Origin: Quillaja saponaria | Taxonomy: Eukaryota; Streptophyta; Magnoliopsida; Fabales; Quillajaceae | Assembly: GCA_029379385.1 (NCBI GenBank) | Contig: CM055611.1 | Location: 8,122,001-8,186,000, forward strand | Direction: 5' to 3' | Length of the DNA stretch: 64,000 nucleotides | Shown: in pieces, positions 24,950 to 38,070 of the stretch | How the letters are laid out: each line of letters opens with the position of its first letter | Numbering within the stretch: the stretch's first letter is position 1 | The notes under the pieces: model-generated | Databases searched by the model: none | The model's input: the letters and a program-made list of their open reading frames with translations, nothing else | Told to the model about the DNA's origin: nothing | Position numbers and translations under genes: made by a program

Positions 24950-27900
24950 TGCTATAGCCCGATACTTAAGATTCACTATAAAAAGTTTGTACATAATTTG
25001 TTATGACTTGGTAATTAAAATTTTAGAAAAAGTAAAATTTAATGAGCACCTGTACATATATAAATATATATATATACATGTAATGCAAGAACTAATTTGA
25101 ATAGTTTTTATTAATAGGTAAAATAAATGTGTAAATAAAAAATAAACTAGGAAGTATTTATAAAATATGTATATAAATATATATACTTATAATTGAGATT
25201 AATTTATAACCACAAACTTGAATATATTGACTTTGACTTTATTTTTGTCTTATTCATTTATTTTTTATATTTCTTTCTTGCTCCTATTTGCTTTTAAACT
25301 TGTCCTACCTCTGTTTTCCTCCTTCATGTTTTTTTTTTTTTTCCACTGTCTATCCCCTGTTTTGGATCTTTCTAATTGTTTCTTCATTTGGCCGAGCCTT
25401 CCTCTTCCTTTACACCATATTCTGCCCTTTCATCCATAGTAGTCGTCCTATCCTTCTTGATCCCTTTACTCTTTGTTTGGATTTTATTAACTTTTGTAGT
25501 GTAAACCTTGTTGGCCTTAAGATGTTTTTCTCTTTGTCTTGTTGTTGCAGCCTTATGTGTACTCCATTTTCTTAGCTGCATGAGTTATGTGGTGCCATCC
25601 TCCATGGATGCCATTCACTACCCCTCCTCCTTAAGCTTGGTAGCTTTTCCTTAGCCGTGTAATACCTCATGTTCTTGCTTTTGCAACTGCCTTGTTTTTG
25701 GTAGTGTGTGAATGATTCTAGCTATGAATAGTAAGTTTTTTTTCTTCTTAGCTGATTAATTAGAGGCTATAAATAGCGTTGGTAGTCAACTAAGTTCCTA
25801 TCAGCCAGCCACTCTTCCTTGCCTCTTGTAGGTAGTTCCTCTTTCACTTATAACTTTATTTCCATGTGTATTGGTGTTGTTTAATTATTTAAGTTTATTG
25901 GATAATTGGATAAGTAAGGTTTGAATAAAAAGTCTAACAACTTAGGTGGTGGATATATGGAGAATGAATCAAGGCTCAGATTTTAAGGAATTGGTATGGA
26001 TGTTTTAGGATTCAAGTTTTAGTTACTTTGATGAACCAAATTAAATCTCAAGATTAATGATTGAAATATAAGTCATATGTAATTATGTTAAAGCTATGGG
26101 AATATGTAAATATATGCATACACATAAATATGAACGAGAATAAATCATGCCCTTAATGTGTTTGATAAAATATCTACAAGAAGCTAGTTATAACATAATG
26201 AGTAAAACTTAGAATTTTTAAATCCTTGTGGTTAGGGATTAATTGAATTTGAATAAAAATGTTACAACCCTCATAACCCAATGATGTAAAATTAAGTTTT
26301 AGACATAATGTGTAAATTTTTGTTATAAAATAATAAATACGTAAACTAATTAATTAAATAGTAATATAATTAAACATCTTATAATCTGATAGCCTAGTAT
26401 AAGTTTTAAGAATTTTTGTGTATTCTGATATCTTAGTATATAAAATTTTTAATAAATCCTTACCATGAAGATATATATATGTACCTAAAACTACGATAAA
26501 ATTGTAGCCACAAATTTGAAAAGCTTGACTTTTGGACTTTACTTTTCTAATTTTCTCTTATTTGTTTTTATTCTTTATTTTCCTTTCATTTTTTTTATGG
26601 TTGCTTTCTACTTTCTTCCACCGACCTTCAATTCCTATCTTAGAAAATTCTAGAGGCCATTAAGACAAATTCGAATTTTAGAGGAAAAAAAATGTGGCAA
26701 ATCATTTGGCGTGTATGGAAGGAAGAAGAAAGCTATTATAAATCGATAGTTCAAAGTATATTTTAGAGTAAAAGAAAATAATAATAATAATAATAATTAA
26801 TTAAAAATAATTAAACTAAATTAAATTATCAGTAAATGAACACTTGTATACATACACGTGTTAGTAGAATTAATATTTTGGACTTATATTTTATTTTATA
26901 TAAATATATGAATGATTAAATTAGTGTATGTATTTAATAAATGGGGACAGTGATATATATATATATATATGTGTGGAATATTAAGTGAGAGTTAATCTCC
27001 ACCACATATCTAATTAATTTTCTTTTTGTCATTTTCCTTCTTTTCCTCCCTTGGAACCTTCCACCAACTTCTACTTTTTCCTTTTTATTTTTGTTCTGCC
27101 GAGTTTGTTCTTCTTTCTTGTTGGTGGCCGAGCTTTCCTCTCCTCTTAGTTGCTTTCATCGCCTCTATTTAAGCTTTGTTTTTCCCTTGTTTTGCTGAGT
27201 GAGTTTCTCTTCTTTGTAACCATGAAAGACTTCCTTGAAGTGTGTCTTGAAGCTACTGGAGTAGCCTTAATTCTTTGCTTTGATTCGGGTTGTTACAGGG
27301 TGGGTTGTACTCTCCAATTCTTCTTGGGCATACAGTAGAGTTACTTTGAATTCATCCTTCCTCCTGGACGTTGTGGCTTTTCTCTCCTTCTACCTACTAC
27401 CGTGGGCCTCTTAAGCTATTGAATAGTAGCTCTTTCATCAAAAGGCAACAAGTTTACGTGGCTAATCCATACGTGGGTAGTTCTAAATATCCAAAAAGAA
27501 AAAAAAAATTTCAAGGTTTCTGCAACAGGTTGTCAATCTTGTCCTTTAGAAACGGTTTGACATTTACTAAAGGACATGATGTTCAGTCAATTAACCATTA
27601 TTTGCTATGTCTCACAACCATGAATTAAGATCATCCAAGTAGTATATGTTGGACACCACTAAGGAAATTACAGTTATGTGATATTGTCTTTTGTTAGTTT
27701 CAATCATGTGGAATATCATGAATTGGTAGTTCAAACTATGTGTATACAAGAATTGGTTAAACTAACCAAAATTGAATGACTTTTAGGACCAGGTTTCTAA
27801 GGGCATGTGAATTTCTTTGAGCTCATATCATATTTTAATACCTAACAATTTATTTAATGCGTCAATTTGTTTTTTTAGTCTGAAATTTCAGTAGTAGATT

Positions 27901-30900
27901 GACTAAAATTCTTGTGACCTGTTTGAGAAAGAAAGGAAAAGAGATACTCTAAGATCTTCTTGTTAAATCTTTGGGAAAAAAAAAACAAAAACAAAACAAG
28001 ACAAAAAAAAAATAAAGAAAAAAGTAAACTTTAAATAAATTGAAACTTAATAACTTTAGATTTTCGTAATTAAAATGATATAACTTATAAAATTGATAAA
28101 CTAAATAATACATGGAAAATGTAATTGCAGCTTCAAAAAGTATTTTTCAATCAATGACACATATAAGCGCAAGAGAAGTGACAAACAAGAGTTGTAAATC
28201 GGTGAGTGGTTAATTGTTATCTTTGGGGGCTAAATTATTATGTGTAATTGTCTGTGTATTTAAATAATGTGCAAGTGCAATGTTTTAGTGAGCTATTAGA
28301 ATCATGTTTGTTTAAAATTGTTTGTGGTTGATAAGGGCCAATAAATCAACATTTTTCTGAGAAATTATTTTTATTTCAGGAATTGAGATCTAGGTGCACC
28401 TAGAATATTCTAATTTTCTAATAAATATTTATAAAAATTTGAGTGCTCAGCTCCTGTGGGATAGATTATAAAAATTTTGAGTGCTCAGTAACTTGTTTTG
28501 GGGAGCTGGGTTACACGTTGGCCCTTTACCTGCTTTGTATGCTTTGAGTGTTTTGATTGTTTGGTTCGAATTGTGAATTCGGAGCATTTTAATTGCTTTG
28601 TCTATCTTATGAAACATATGAATTGTGATTTTATGATAATTACATGTATGTACGTGTACCGTTGAATTAAGATATAGATCTGGTTACATAAGATTAATTA
28701 ATTAATTGTATATTCTATACATGCGTTAAGTGATGCTCGTACCCTTTGGGTACGATTTTTTACTCATGGAGTCCATATGACTCACCCTTCTTTTCTGGAT
28801 ATTTTTTTTAGTAACAGGATCTTCAAGTGGGTTAACCACTGATATTGGGTTTGCCGAGGATTTGATGACAAGGTAAAATTTGGAATCTCATACTTGAAGT
28901 CAAGGATAAAAGTTTGCAGTCACATTAGAACTGTAGGGTGTTTAATTTAGTATAGTGCGATAGTCTAGTTATTAGTCTTGTTTATGATGTGGACGGAGCA
29001 AAACTCCTTGTTGTTTTTGTATTGTTTTTGTTGTATAAAAACAAGAGCATATATGTTTGTATTTTGAGGCTTGTTTCTTATTGTAAGGAAACTCTATCAA
29101 AATTTTCAATACATTGTTATTTGTTTCAGTAAACAAACTTTTACAATTAACTTTTGTTTTATAAATTTACTTTTATTTTTTAGTTTAGTCAAGAGTCGTG
29201 TTTGATTTTTGGTTATGAAGTCAGGATTACAAAGGCTTTGTTATCCATTCCTCTAGCCAATCATGCCTCCGTGAAGAGTGTGATAAAACAAGCCTTTAAC
29301 AAGAAGTAAGAATGTTGGTTAATGTGATAATTTAAGAATTTAATGAAAATGAGTATTGAGTATGAACAAAGGATGGTTAGTTGGAGGTAAAGTGTTGAAA
29401 ATAGGAGTTGGTGGTTATTGAAAGGACGCAGGGTCAAATTTTGTAAGTTAGAGAAATCGGGTATTTCGGGTGTTCTATGGATTGAATTAATGTAAGAGTT
29501 CTAAGTAAAAAGTGTAGCTTAAGGTCTTAGGTTTAATATCTAGAAAATTTTGTAATCTAACTAGGGATATATTTATTGTTAGAACTTTTGGACTGTAGCT
29601 GGGTTCGTGTAGGATTTTAGGTAAGCTTCAATCTGTTTGGAGGACTCTGTCAGGGGTTGTCATTAGAATTAGCTTAGGACCTTTAAATAAGAATTGTTTC
29701 TAACATATTAAGGGACAAATCTGGAGCTTGGAAGGTTTTAATCCTATGTTATGTATATTTTGGAGGTGTTAGAAGTCATGGTTGTGATTTTCGGGTCCTA
29801 ATTGAACCTATTTTAATATGATTGCTTTTACAGGGCCTTAAAGGATGAATTAGGAGTAGGGTGCTGAAGATGAATTGTTACAAATATCTTGATAAACTAT
29901 ATTAGAAAGTTTCATAATATAATTCCAAGTGATGAGAATTTTATAAGCACTAGAATACGATTCTAGCAACCAGAAATTGTATGTGCCCTATTTGTGTTCA
30001 TGTGAGGATTTGAGTGGGTTCAAGACTAATTTTAGGAGAAGTTTCTAAATAAGAAAGAGAGCTAACTTCCTAAAGATAATGTTTGAAGTTAGTTTTGTTG
30101 AAATTGATTAAGTGTATAAGCTGAAATCAAACATATCTCCAAGATGATTGTGAAAATGCCTAAAAAATGGTTAACTTTAAATAAATGCATAAAACTTAGT
30201 ATATATAGATTTTCATAATTAAAATTTTATAACCTATAAAATGGACAAACTAAATAACACTAGGAAAATTTGATTGCAACTCTAGAATTGGTGGTTAAGC
30301 CAACGATGCGCGTGAATACAAGAGAAAGTGACAAGTAAAATCGGTAAATGGTGAGTGAATTACGTGCTCTTTGGTTGCTAGACAAATATGTGAAATTGTG
30401 AATATATAAATGAGTAAAGTTGTATATATTTAGTGCTATATTGGAATATGTAGTATTTAATTTGAGTGACTTGAATTATGTTTGGTGTGTGAAATTGTTT
30501 GTGTTTGATAAGGGCCAATAAATGTGTTTTTCTTTTCAAAATGATTTTTACTTCCAAAATAGAATCTGGGTTCACCTAGGATACTTTGATTTGACTATTT
30601 GACATCGATCAAAAATATTCAACTAACTCAGTCCCCCCATGGTGGATTTGTTAAGATGTATGAAGATTTCAATGATTCTGTATTTCAATAATTTTGTATA
30701 TATTTTGTTTGGTATAAACACATAAATTGCCCGGTGGGAGATATTTGGTATGCAGGGCTGAGTTATTCCATTGGCCCTTGCATTTGAATTATGATTAATT
30801 AATTCTACTATAATTATATGTAGGTATGTATATTATTGAACTAAGATATGAAATATAGCCACATAAGATTATTTAATTTAAATATATTTTTTATGCTTTG

Positions 30901-31463
30901 GTTGATGCTAGTACCTTTTGGGTACGTTTTCCCACTCATTAAGTCTGTGAACTCATGACTCTTCTGTTGTTATTTTTTTTAGTAACAAGATCTTAAAGCA
31001 TGTCAACCACTGATACTGGGCTTGCCGTGTGTTTGGCAACAAGGTAGATTTTAGATCACTTGCTTGAAGTTAAAGGATGAAAGTTTGTAATCATAATAAG
31101 GTTCTTAGTTGTTGTATTTTGTTTTCTGTGGTAGTCTAATTGTTATTATTATTTGTGATATGGCTGGAGCGAAACTCCCTTGTGTATATTGTAGTTATTG
31201 TGGTCTGGTTGTATATAACCAGGATTATATGTTTGTATTTTTGGGCATGTTCCACATTGTAAAGAACTTTTGCCAAAATTTTTAGTAAATTATGATGTAT
31301 TTCAGTAAATAAACATTTGTAGTTAATTTGTGTTTTCTAAACTTTATTTTTATTTCTTAGGTTTGGTCAAAAGTTGTATTTATTTTTTTTGTTTGAAATC
31401 AAGGTTACAGAGACTTGGTTACCCATTCCTCCAACAAGTCATGCCTCCTTGTGGGGTGTGACA
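24950..31463 (+). mobile_element. Solo long LTR hosting a nested LTR
   Basis: Starts TGCTATAGCCCGATAC (a variant of the family start) and ends GGGGTGTGACA. The flanks are AGATC (24945-24949) and AAATC (31464-31468), a TSD with one substitution. Without the nested copy (26260-29285) it is about 3.49 kb. It retains donor-like GGTGAGTG near 30350, stem arms at 30621-30636 and 30754-30768, and TTTTTTTAG near 30981. No internal coding sequence is present. Confidence 0.8.
26260..29285 (+). mobile_element. Solo long LTR nested in LTR 24950-31463
   Basis: Begins TGTTACAACCCTCATAACC, ends GAGTGTGATA, length about 3.03 kb. The flanks are AAAAA and AAACA, an imperfect duplication. The outer LTR resumes at once after it. 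Its start is closest to the minus-strand LTR at 662-4436, pointing to one subfamily. Stem arms are at 28441-28454 and 28501-28515, with a short local duplication of GAGTGCTCAG at about 28480. Confidence 0.75.
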
Positions 31464-31479
31464 AAATCCCACATAATTA

Positions 31480-33379
31480 GTGGGAGTCATTGTATGATAA
31501 GTGGGGGAGCCCTGACTTTTAGAGGCGTTCTTGGATGATGACTACGAATAAGCGAGTGGGTGGTGAATTTATTCACTATGCATTTGGCTCTGTCGATATA
31601 GTCATTCACTAGAATTAATAAGCTAGTAATGTATTATTTAATAAATATTTGTTATAATTTTTTATTACAGCTATTTTAACTAATTGTTTTATATTTTTTG
31701 TACTAGAGAAAGAGTTGGATCGAGAACCTACAGTTATTGTGGTTTTCGACTACACTTCCAAGAGGAAGTCTGGTAACTTTGTTGACACGAAGTTGAAAAT
31801 CATAAGTGTTAGTATTATTTGTTTTACATAGTTCATTTCTATTTTACATAATATTATGTTAAAAGTTGATGTAGTTAATTTCAAGTTTGATTAATTGCAA
31901 ACCCAACTATTCTTTCATTTGTAGGAGAAGTTTAAAGCTACAAAGGCGAAGATGGGGCAATCTAACACTGGCTAATAGAACAATGCTAATACAATAACTG
32001 CGCCCCTCGTGAGTGACCTAACTTTCTTAATGAAGCTAGCGAGTGGCAAGAAGAAGGGTCTCATCTACGTCTTCAGCGGCTGTATCAACTCCCAATAAGT
32101 ATTGGGCAAAGTGGGGTTTGTAACTTCTGCCACTAAAGCTCACAACTCTGCAACGACTTATGTCGCATCTCTATCTCTTTTGAGATTCACTCCAGAGTAG
32201 ATGTTGCTTGTATAGGCGTTAGTCAGGAGAGAGCTAGAAAAAGTTGGCTACATCCACTACCTCCGACACTGTCACCTCAACGAATTTAGGTACATAATCT
32301 TTTGATTTTATTTTCATAATTCAAAAGTTTTAGTTTATTATAGTTTAAATGCAATAACTTTGTGAAAACTTTGAAAGTTTGGGTTCGGGGCTTCAAAACT
32401 GACAAATATAAGTCTATTTCAGATTCCAGACTACTAGTACAACCGCGGTGACAAATAAGACCTATAGGAAGAAACAAAATTTTATTATTAGCAACTTTTA
32501 TGATATTAGGCCAAATTTTGAGTTTCAAGGCAAAAACTTTTAAAGTTTGGGTTCGGGGGACAAAATGGTCAAATATAAGTCTACATCAGGATTTTGGGAG
32601 CACTGACATAACTGTGTAGATGAATAAGACCTTTAGGTAAAAAAAAATTAATTTGGATCAACAATTAGGATATTAGGTCAAACTTTAAAAATTTGGGTTC
32701 AATGGACAAAACAATCAAATACAAGCCCATTTCAGATTATAAGAGTACTGGTACGACCGTAGGGATGAATAAGACCTATAAGAAGAAATGGAAATGTACT
32801 TGGATCCATGGATAGTATATTAGGACAAACTTTGAGTTTCAATGCAAAAACTTTGAAAGTTTGGATTTGGGGGGTAAAGCAGTCAAATATAAGTCTATTT
32901 TGGATTCCAGATATTAAGGATGAAATACGATCTGTTGGAAGCAACTGGAATTCATTTGGATCAATGGTTTGGATATTATGCCAAACTTTGAAAGTTTGCA
33001 TTCGAGAGACAAAATGATCAAATATAAGTTTTTTTCCGATTCTGCGAGTTTCGACAGGACTGTGAGGATGAATAAGACCTACAATAAGAAACTGAAATTC
33101 ATTTGGATTAACGATTATAATACAAAAATATATTTTGGATCAACGTTTAAGATATTATGCCAATTTTTTTTACTTGAATAGGAAAAAATTTTAAAATTTT
33201 GTTTAATTTGTCCAAGTTAGAATTTTAACTTATGTGATATTAAGTTAAGTATAACTTATAACTTATTTATTTTTATTATTTATGGTTCCACTCCTACATC
33301 CGAGTCTTTGAACCTTATTCAAGATGATGAGCAAGCTCCAGATGACGACGACTTAGTAGTAGGAGATGATGATTATTAG
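31480..33379 (+). pseudogene. CACTA-encoded Transposase_24-like protein, fragmentary
   Basis: Pieces of a plant En/Spm accessory protein. The segment at about 31484-31530 resembles the W..LC.KW.S motif region. The segment 31707-31830 encodes ELDREPTVIVVFDYTSKRKS and then GNFVDTKLK, a pattern characteristic of the family's conserved block. It continues at about 31925-31975. A GT...AG intron-like gap separates 31830 and 31925. The final acidic stretch QDDEQAPDDDDLVVGDDDY ends at a stop near 33379, after a long intervening segment that holds degenerate repeats. Frames are broken. No catalytic TNPD-type transposase was found, so the copy is non-autonomous or decayed. Confidence 0.55.
32355..33165. 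repeat. Degenerate tandem repeat, about 134-169 bp units, five copies
   Basis: The phrase AACTTTGAAAGTTTGGGTTC recurs with changes at about 32370, 32541, 32684, 32851 and 32984. Each is followed by CAAATATAAGTC and then GATGAATAAGACCTA. Unit spacing varies, so the array is old. It lies inside the CACTA remnant between its pseudo-coding pieces. Confidence 0.8.
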
Positions 33380-33435
33380 ATTTATGTATTTTTTTTTTCA
33401 TTTATTATAAATATTGTTATGATGATTTTTGTATA

Positions 33436-33436
<1 letters not shown>

Positions 33437-33470
<34 letters not shown>
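33437..33470. repeat. AT-rich microsatellite
   Basis: Alternating AT tract with small interruptions, following the acidic end of the CACTA pseudogene and before the subterminal repeat region. Confidence 0.85.
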
Positions 33471-33917
33471 TATATGTATGTGTATATATGTAACTTGGAA
33501 TTTAAATATAAAATATGCTTTTATAAGCATGTGTAAAATTAATAATAAAATAATGAATTTTTTTTTAATCATCTGTATCTGCGTATTAATTAACTAACTT
33601 TACCATTTGCAGAACTAGATAACAATCAAATAATAATAATAATGCGTCAACATTCTAGATATGGTTATATATTTGTTTGTGTTTTAGCATCTGCAAGTTA
33701 CACTTCGATGAGTGGTAAACAATTATTGGCTTTTACATATTGTGCCTGCAATGCACTTATTTGCGCTTGCACAGATGCATATAAGTTCTACCTTAACATA
33801 GACGCAGATAAGTTCTGCATCAACGTAGACACAAAAATTGGGTTTTGAGTTTAGGGTTACTGCGTTTGTTTTTATGCATCTTGACACAGACACATATAAC
33901 GTCATTTGTTGTAGTAA

Positions 33918-36900
33918 GGCTTGTTAGGAGCACTTTCCAAATAGTCAAGCCGACAACTATAAATCAAGTGTTTCTTGGGAAGCAACCCAAGTTTCTAATA
34001 TTTTTATTTTTATTAATTCATGTTTTTGTTTTAGTGATACTTTTCTCATTAAGTTTGTTTAGTCTTTTTTTTTTTTTTCTTGTAGGCATTTGTATCTCCC
34101 ACCAACTTAGGCATTACTGAAGGCAATAAGGTAGAGGATTAGTGAGCTTTCCACCTTGTTAACATTGATAAGGGGTTTTTCTTATCCTTATTCCTTTTAT
34201 TTATTTTTTTCATTAGTTTAATATTTATCTTAAGTTTAAGGGAGGGTTTTATTAGTGTATTTGTTTTTTCTTAGTCTTTTGATTGAGATGTTTTATGCTT
34301 TATGATGATTTTCCCTATTCAAGGTTAATAATGAGGTTAATTGTGATTTTGACTTTTAGGAAATATAGGCATGACTTGAGTTTATGTTAAATTCTTTTGT
34401 TAGTAACATTGTTAAATTATGATTTTCACTATAATGCACTTGATCTTTTGCTTCGACATGACATACTTATTTAGAGACAGTTTTTGTTTTGGAAGTTCAG
34501 TTTGGTCATGAATCCTAGAATTCCTTTGATTCTCTCTCAAGGTGAAATCTTAGACGATATTGATTTAAAGACATGATTTAGGCCATCTTGAGACCATTAG
34601 AGCTTTTCAAGCCAATCTTCATATATTGTATCCCAAGTATACCCCTTTGACCCTAAGTGACCTTTTCTTGTTCAAACTTACTAATTTTTCTCATAGTTCT
34701 TACTTAATTTCTTTTTGCACCTCTCACTTTCAAACATGTTGGTCTTTTTAGAAAGATTACAGAGTTATATGATAAAAAAAAAGAGTAAGGGTGGATAAAA
34801 AAAAAGTTTATTTGTGCCCCATGTCACCCCATTCTTCGTATTTGATTGACATAAGTTTAGGGTGTGCCTTGGAGTTGTTAAGTAGGGAATTTGTGCTTGA
34901 AGTATCAAAGAATTTTTAAGTACCTTATGCTCTTTCGTGAAAGATTAAGGATAATATTAATTTTAAGTTTGGGGGTATCAGAATTTTTTTGAATTCTTTC
35001 AAATTATGGTCAAAATTATTTCAAAATTTGATGAAAAAGGGAAAGGGTTGTAAGAGAAAAAAAAAATGTTTACACATGATGGAAATAAAAGAAAAATGTA
35101 AGTCAAATAATGTGAAGGGAGTTCTACCAAAGGTCCTAGAATAAATAATGTATTTATGATGATTTTAAGCCTCATGAACATTATTTATTCTATTGTTACC
35201 ATAGCCTTACATTACAAGTTTATAAAGTCCTAATGATCCTTGACCGAGTGTTAGTCTATATTAGTGGAGAGAGAAATGAAAAGCAAACCTAGGGGTTTAA
35301 GTGCTAAGTTCTACTTTTCACAGACATAAACTTCTCTAGATTGCATTGATGTTCTTTGTAAAAAGATCATGCGCACACACAGAGGAAATCCATTCGAGAG
35401 TGAAACTCGTGCTTGAATTGAATTTGAATTTGGATGATACCTATGATTGACCTTGAGTCAGTAGTTTTTAAGAAAATATTTAAGGATACTTTGAAATAAT
35501 TGGATTAGTAAGATTTATCTTTGGCTATTCGATTTCATTTGTGTTTTTAGTCTATTCTTTTGCTCAAGAACTAGTGAAAGCTTAAGTTTTTGGGTGTGAT
35601 AAGTCTTTGAAATAGACTTATTGCATATCCTTTTAATTAACTAATTTAGCTATAAACTTGAGTTTTAGTTTGATTTTTCTTAGTTTCAGTTTAATTTCTA
35701 GTTGAGTATTTATCGTATAAGGATGTTGAATCCTAGTTGATTATGGCTAAGATTTAGGTTTTTAATAAAAGTCCTAATCAATATTGGCTTAGTTTATGTG
35801 TTGAAGGTTTAATGCATAAATGAGTCCCATTATAAGCCAAATTGGAGGAAATTTTAGTAAAAAAATGCTCAAAACAACAAAGCTGCCAAGGCAGTTGGAA
35901 AACGAAGATCATGGCATTGGAACCAGAGGCAGCCAGCGCTGTGGCACTAGAAAGCAGCGCCATGGCATCCATTGTTCATGTGTTCTACAAATTTGCACTT
36001 CCACTTCAGTGTTGTAGTGCCTGAAAGTAGTGCCTCGACGTTGGCCCGATTTGCTACTCTAACTTGAAGTCAATTTGAGGGTTTTAAATCCTATAAAAAA
36101 TGGAATAGTTTGGAGATTCAAAACACACAATTAAACTAAGTTTTTTTGTGGAGAAAATGAAGCCATCAAGGGTGTAAGAAGGCAAGAGGAGCTTGGATGA
36201 TTGAAGTTTAAAGACTGACAACCTTTAAGTTTTCTTTTATTCTTCAGTCTTTTTTAGTTTTTCTTGTATTTACTTTGATGATGAATTTATTTGAGTTTAT
36301 GTCTATACTAGGTAGCATGAACTAGTTTATTCTCTAGGATTACAATAGAACACAACATGTAACTTGGATTTTTATATTTATTGATTGCTTAGGTTTTAGT
36401 ATTTAAATTGTTTACTTCATTTCATGCTTAATGCTTCTAGTTAATTAGATACCAATTAGATTGATGTGATAACCTAAACAAACTTAGAAAAATGGAGTTT
36501 AATGTTAGTCTTGATTAAAATAGCACTTGTTTGAATTTAATCACTCGATTGGATGAATTTGATTCATATGTATGAATAAGAATATACTTGCATGTCTTGT
36601 GCAGCCAAATTAGGTCTACTTTAATGAATCTTGCTTTAATCTAATTCTTTTAGGAATATAGTGAATTAGTTGAGTGAGATATTATTATAAGAAATTTAGA
36701 AGATACTTATAATTGAATTAAAACCCTAGGTTTATAATATGGTACCATAACTAAACAAGATAATATGATAATAATTCAAGTGAAGTGTTGAGGTAAATTG
36801 TAAGTCTAGATTTTTATTCATTGAATTCTCAAGTTTAATTTGTTATTAGTTAGCTTTAGTTTAAATTAGTATTTTAACTCTAAATTGTGTTTTTTTTTTT

Positions 36901-37020
36901 TGGATAAATTAGGATTGTGTTAATTTTGGTACTTAGCTAAATATTAGTTATAATTTCTCATGGGATCGGCACTCTACATTATACTATATTACACTATATC
37001 ACTTGCAGATAAAATCAAAA
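33918..37020 (+). mobile_element. 3' part of a long gypsy-like element with its LTR (about 35595-37020)
   Basis: Starts abruptly after the CACTA terminus with a segment containing TTGGGAAGCAACCCAAG (33976-33992), a phrase I associate with the region after pol in long plant gypsy elements. TTTAAGTTTGGGGGTAT (34962-34978) resembles a purine tract. An LTR-like block begins TGTGATAAGTC at about 35595 and ends between 37005 and 37025. The same LTR family recurs in reverse at 63231-64000, which independently supports it as a repeat. No pol domain is seen. Lineage (Athila/Tat-like) is a guess. The two overlapping short frames at 35820-36024 lie in the LTR and are not genes. Confidence 0.5.
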
Positions 37021-37029
37021 CTTTTAAAG

Positions 37030-37803
37030 TCACGGAAATAAATGCTTTTGAGGTTGGATATGGAAGAAACCTTAAACAAAGAATTCAAGATAAAGAATAG
37101 TGAGATATACTTATAAGACTTGAAAATTAGCCCAACAAAACTGTTCAACAGTTGAAAGAGAAATTTTTGCAATTGTTTGATGTATTACAAAGTTTAATTT
37201 ATACTTGATAAATCAAAAGTTTTTGGTCAGAGCTGATTGCAAGCCTACTAAAGATATTCTTTTTAAATATGATAAACATATAGCTTTAAAACAGATATTT
37301 GCTAGACGACAATGAATATTATTTGTCTTTGATTTTAATATTAAATACATCAAAGGAGAATTAATTCTCTTCTAGATTTTCTAACAAGAGAATATTTGCA
37401 GGGATCGTAGGAAGTTCAAGGAAGTTTAAACCTCTCAAGGAATAGTTACAAGCTCTGTTAAAAGATCTCTTCCATCGTCCTCACAAAATACCTTTTCGGA
37501 TGATAATCCCAAATCTTTTTTGGCTTCAAAAATTTATGATATGGCTCTCCTAGCAAAAAATTCAAAAGAAGAAAAATATCCTACTTCCATTTTTCCAATG
37601 TCCCTCTCATTCCAATTGGAGAAAATTATTCTTACTTATCTCTACCAGAAGTGGCAGCCTTCTACCTTAATAATGATCTTCATTCCCAAGTTCTGATAAA
37701 ATTTCAACAATTCTTTCTTCATATCTTGATTAAAAGAAATTCTATTATTTTCAATCCTATAAAGAAGAATGTTGATGGTTAGGTAGAATGGGTCTACTCG
37801 AAG
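37030..37803 (+). pseudogene. Second endogenous pararetrovirus copy: RNase H and downstream region
   Basis: Contains a broken RNase H reading (about 37030-37400), in which the block at 37280-37400 matches 100-213, followed by the downstream region matching 11965-12360. Several stops and frameshifts are present, for example within 37300-37400. This copy is uninterrupted where copy 1 is split by the gypsy element, so it shows what the empty site looked like. The collinear match ends at about 37803, where the sequence switches strand. Not functional. Confidence 0.7.
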
Positions 37804-38070
37804 TAAAGACTTGCAAAGACAATCCAAATTTGGAGTAAGACTTATTAATGATTTCATAATTCCATTTTATCATCTAAGGGATTTGATAATATGAAACACA
37901 AAACAGTCATCCATCAAAATTATTAATGATTTCTTCGTCTTGAGAAATTTAACAAAATTTCCATTTATAGACAAGGGCATAAATTTCTCTAACCAAAAAC
38001 TTTTAATTTATCAAGTCTAATTCAAATTTTGTAATCCATAAAATTATTGACAAATAGATGTATATTTTAT
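37804..38070 (-). pseudogene. Inverted pararetrovirus segment
   Basis: The reverse complement of this stretch matches about 24180-24345, a region that lies further downstream in copy 1. Copy 2 therefore switches orientation at about 37803, which is a head-to-head rearrangement. The stretch is cut on the right by the copia element at 38071. Frames are broken. Confidence 0.7.

Larger units (their letters stand above)
24780..33917 (+). mobile_element. CACTA (En/Spm) transposon remnant, interrupted by nested LTRs
   Basis: The assignment rests on three observations. First, 24780-24949 and 31464-32280 together read like a plant En/Spm-type accessory protein of the Transposase_24 kind. Second, an acidic tail with a stop lies near 33300-33379. 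Third, the right end near 33903-33917 (TTTGTTGTAGTA) closely resembles the reverse complement of the CACTA terminus CACTACAACAAA, with the last base changed. It is preceded at about 33650-33900 by subterminal GCAGATGCA/GACGCAGATAAG-like repeats, as is typical. The left terminus was not found. LTR 24950-31463 was inserted into it (AGATC versus AAATC at the junctions). Confidence 0.6.

Noticed and set aside
25218..25581. Overlapping hydrophobic frames resembling membrane segments
   Set aside because: Pyrimidine-rich leader part of an LTR. T- and C-rich DNA gives Phe/Leu/Ser-rich frames by composition.
33642..33905. Cys-rich short frames on both strands
   Set aside because: They coincide with the subterminal repeats of the CACTA remnant, and the repetition of the DNA phrase explains the peptide pattern.
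35820..36024. Two overlapping 60-65 codon frames with moderate GC
   Set aside because: Both fall inside the LTR at about 35595-37020 in overlapping frames, with no start context or domain.
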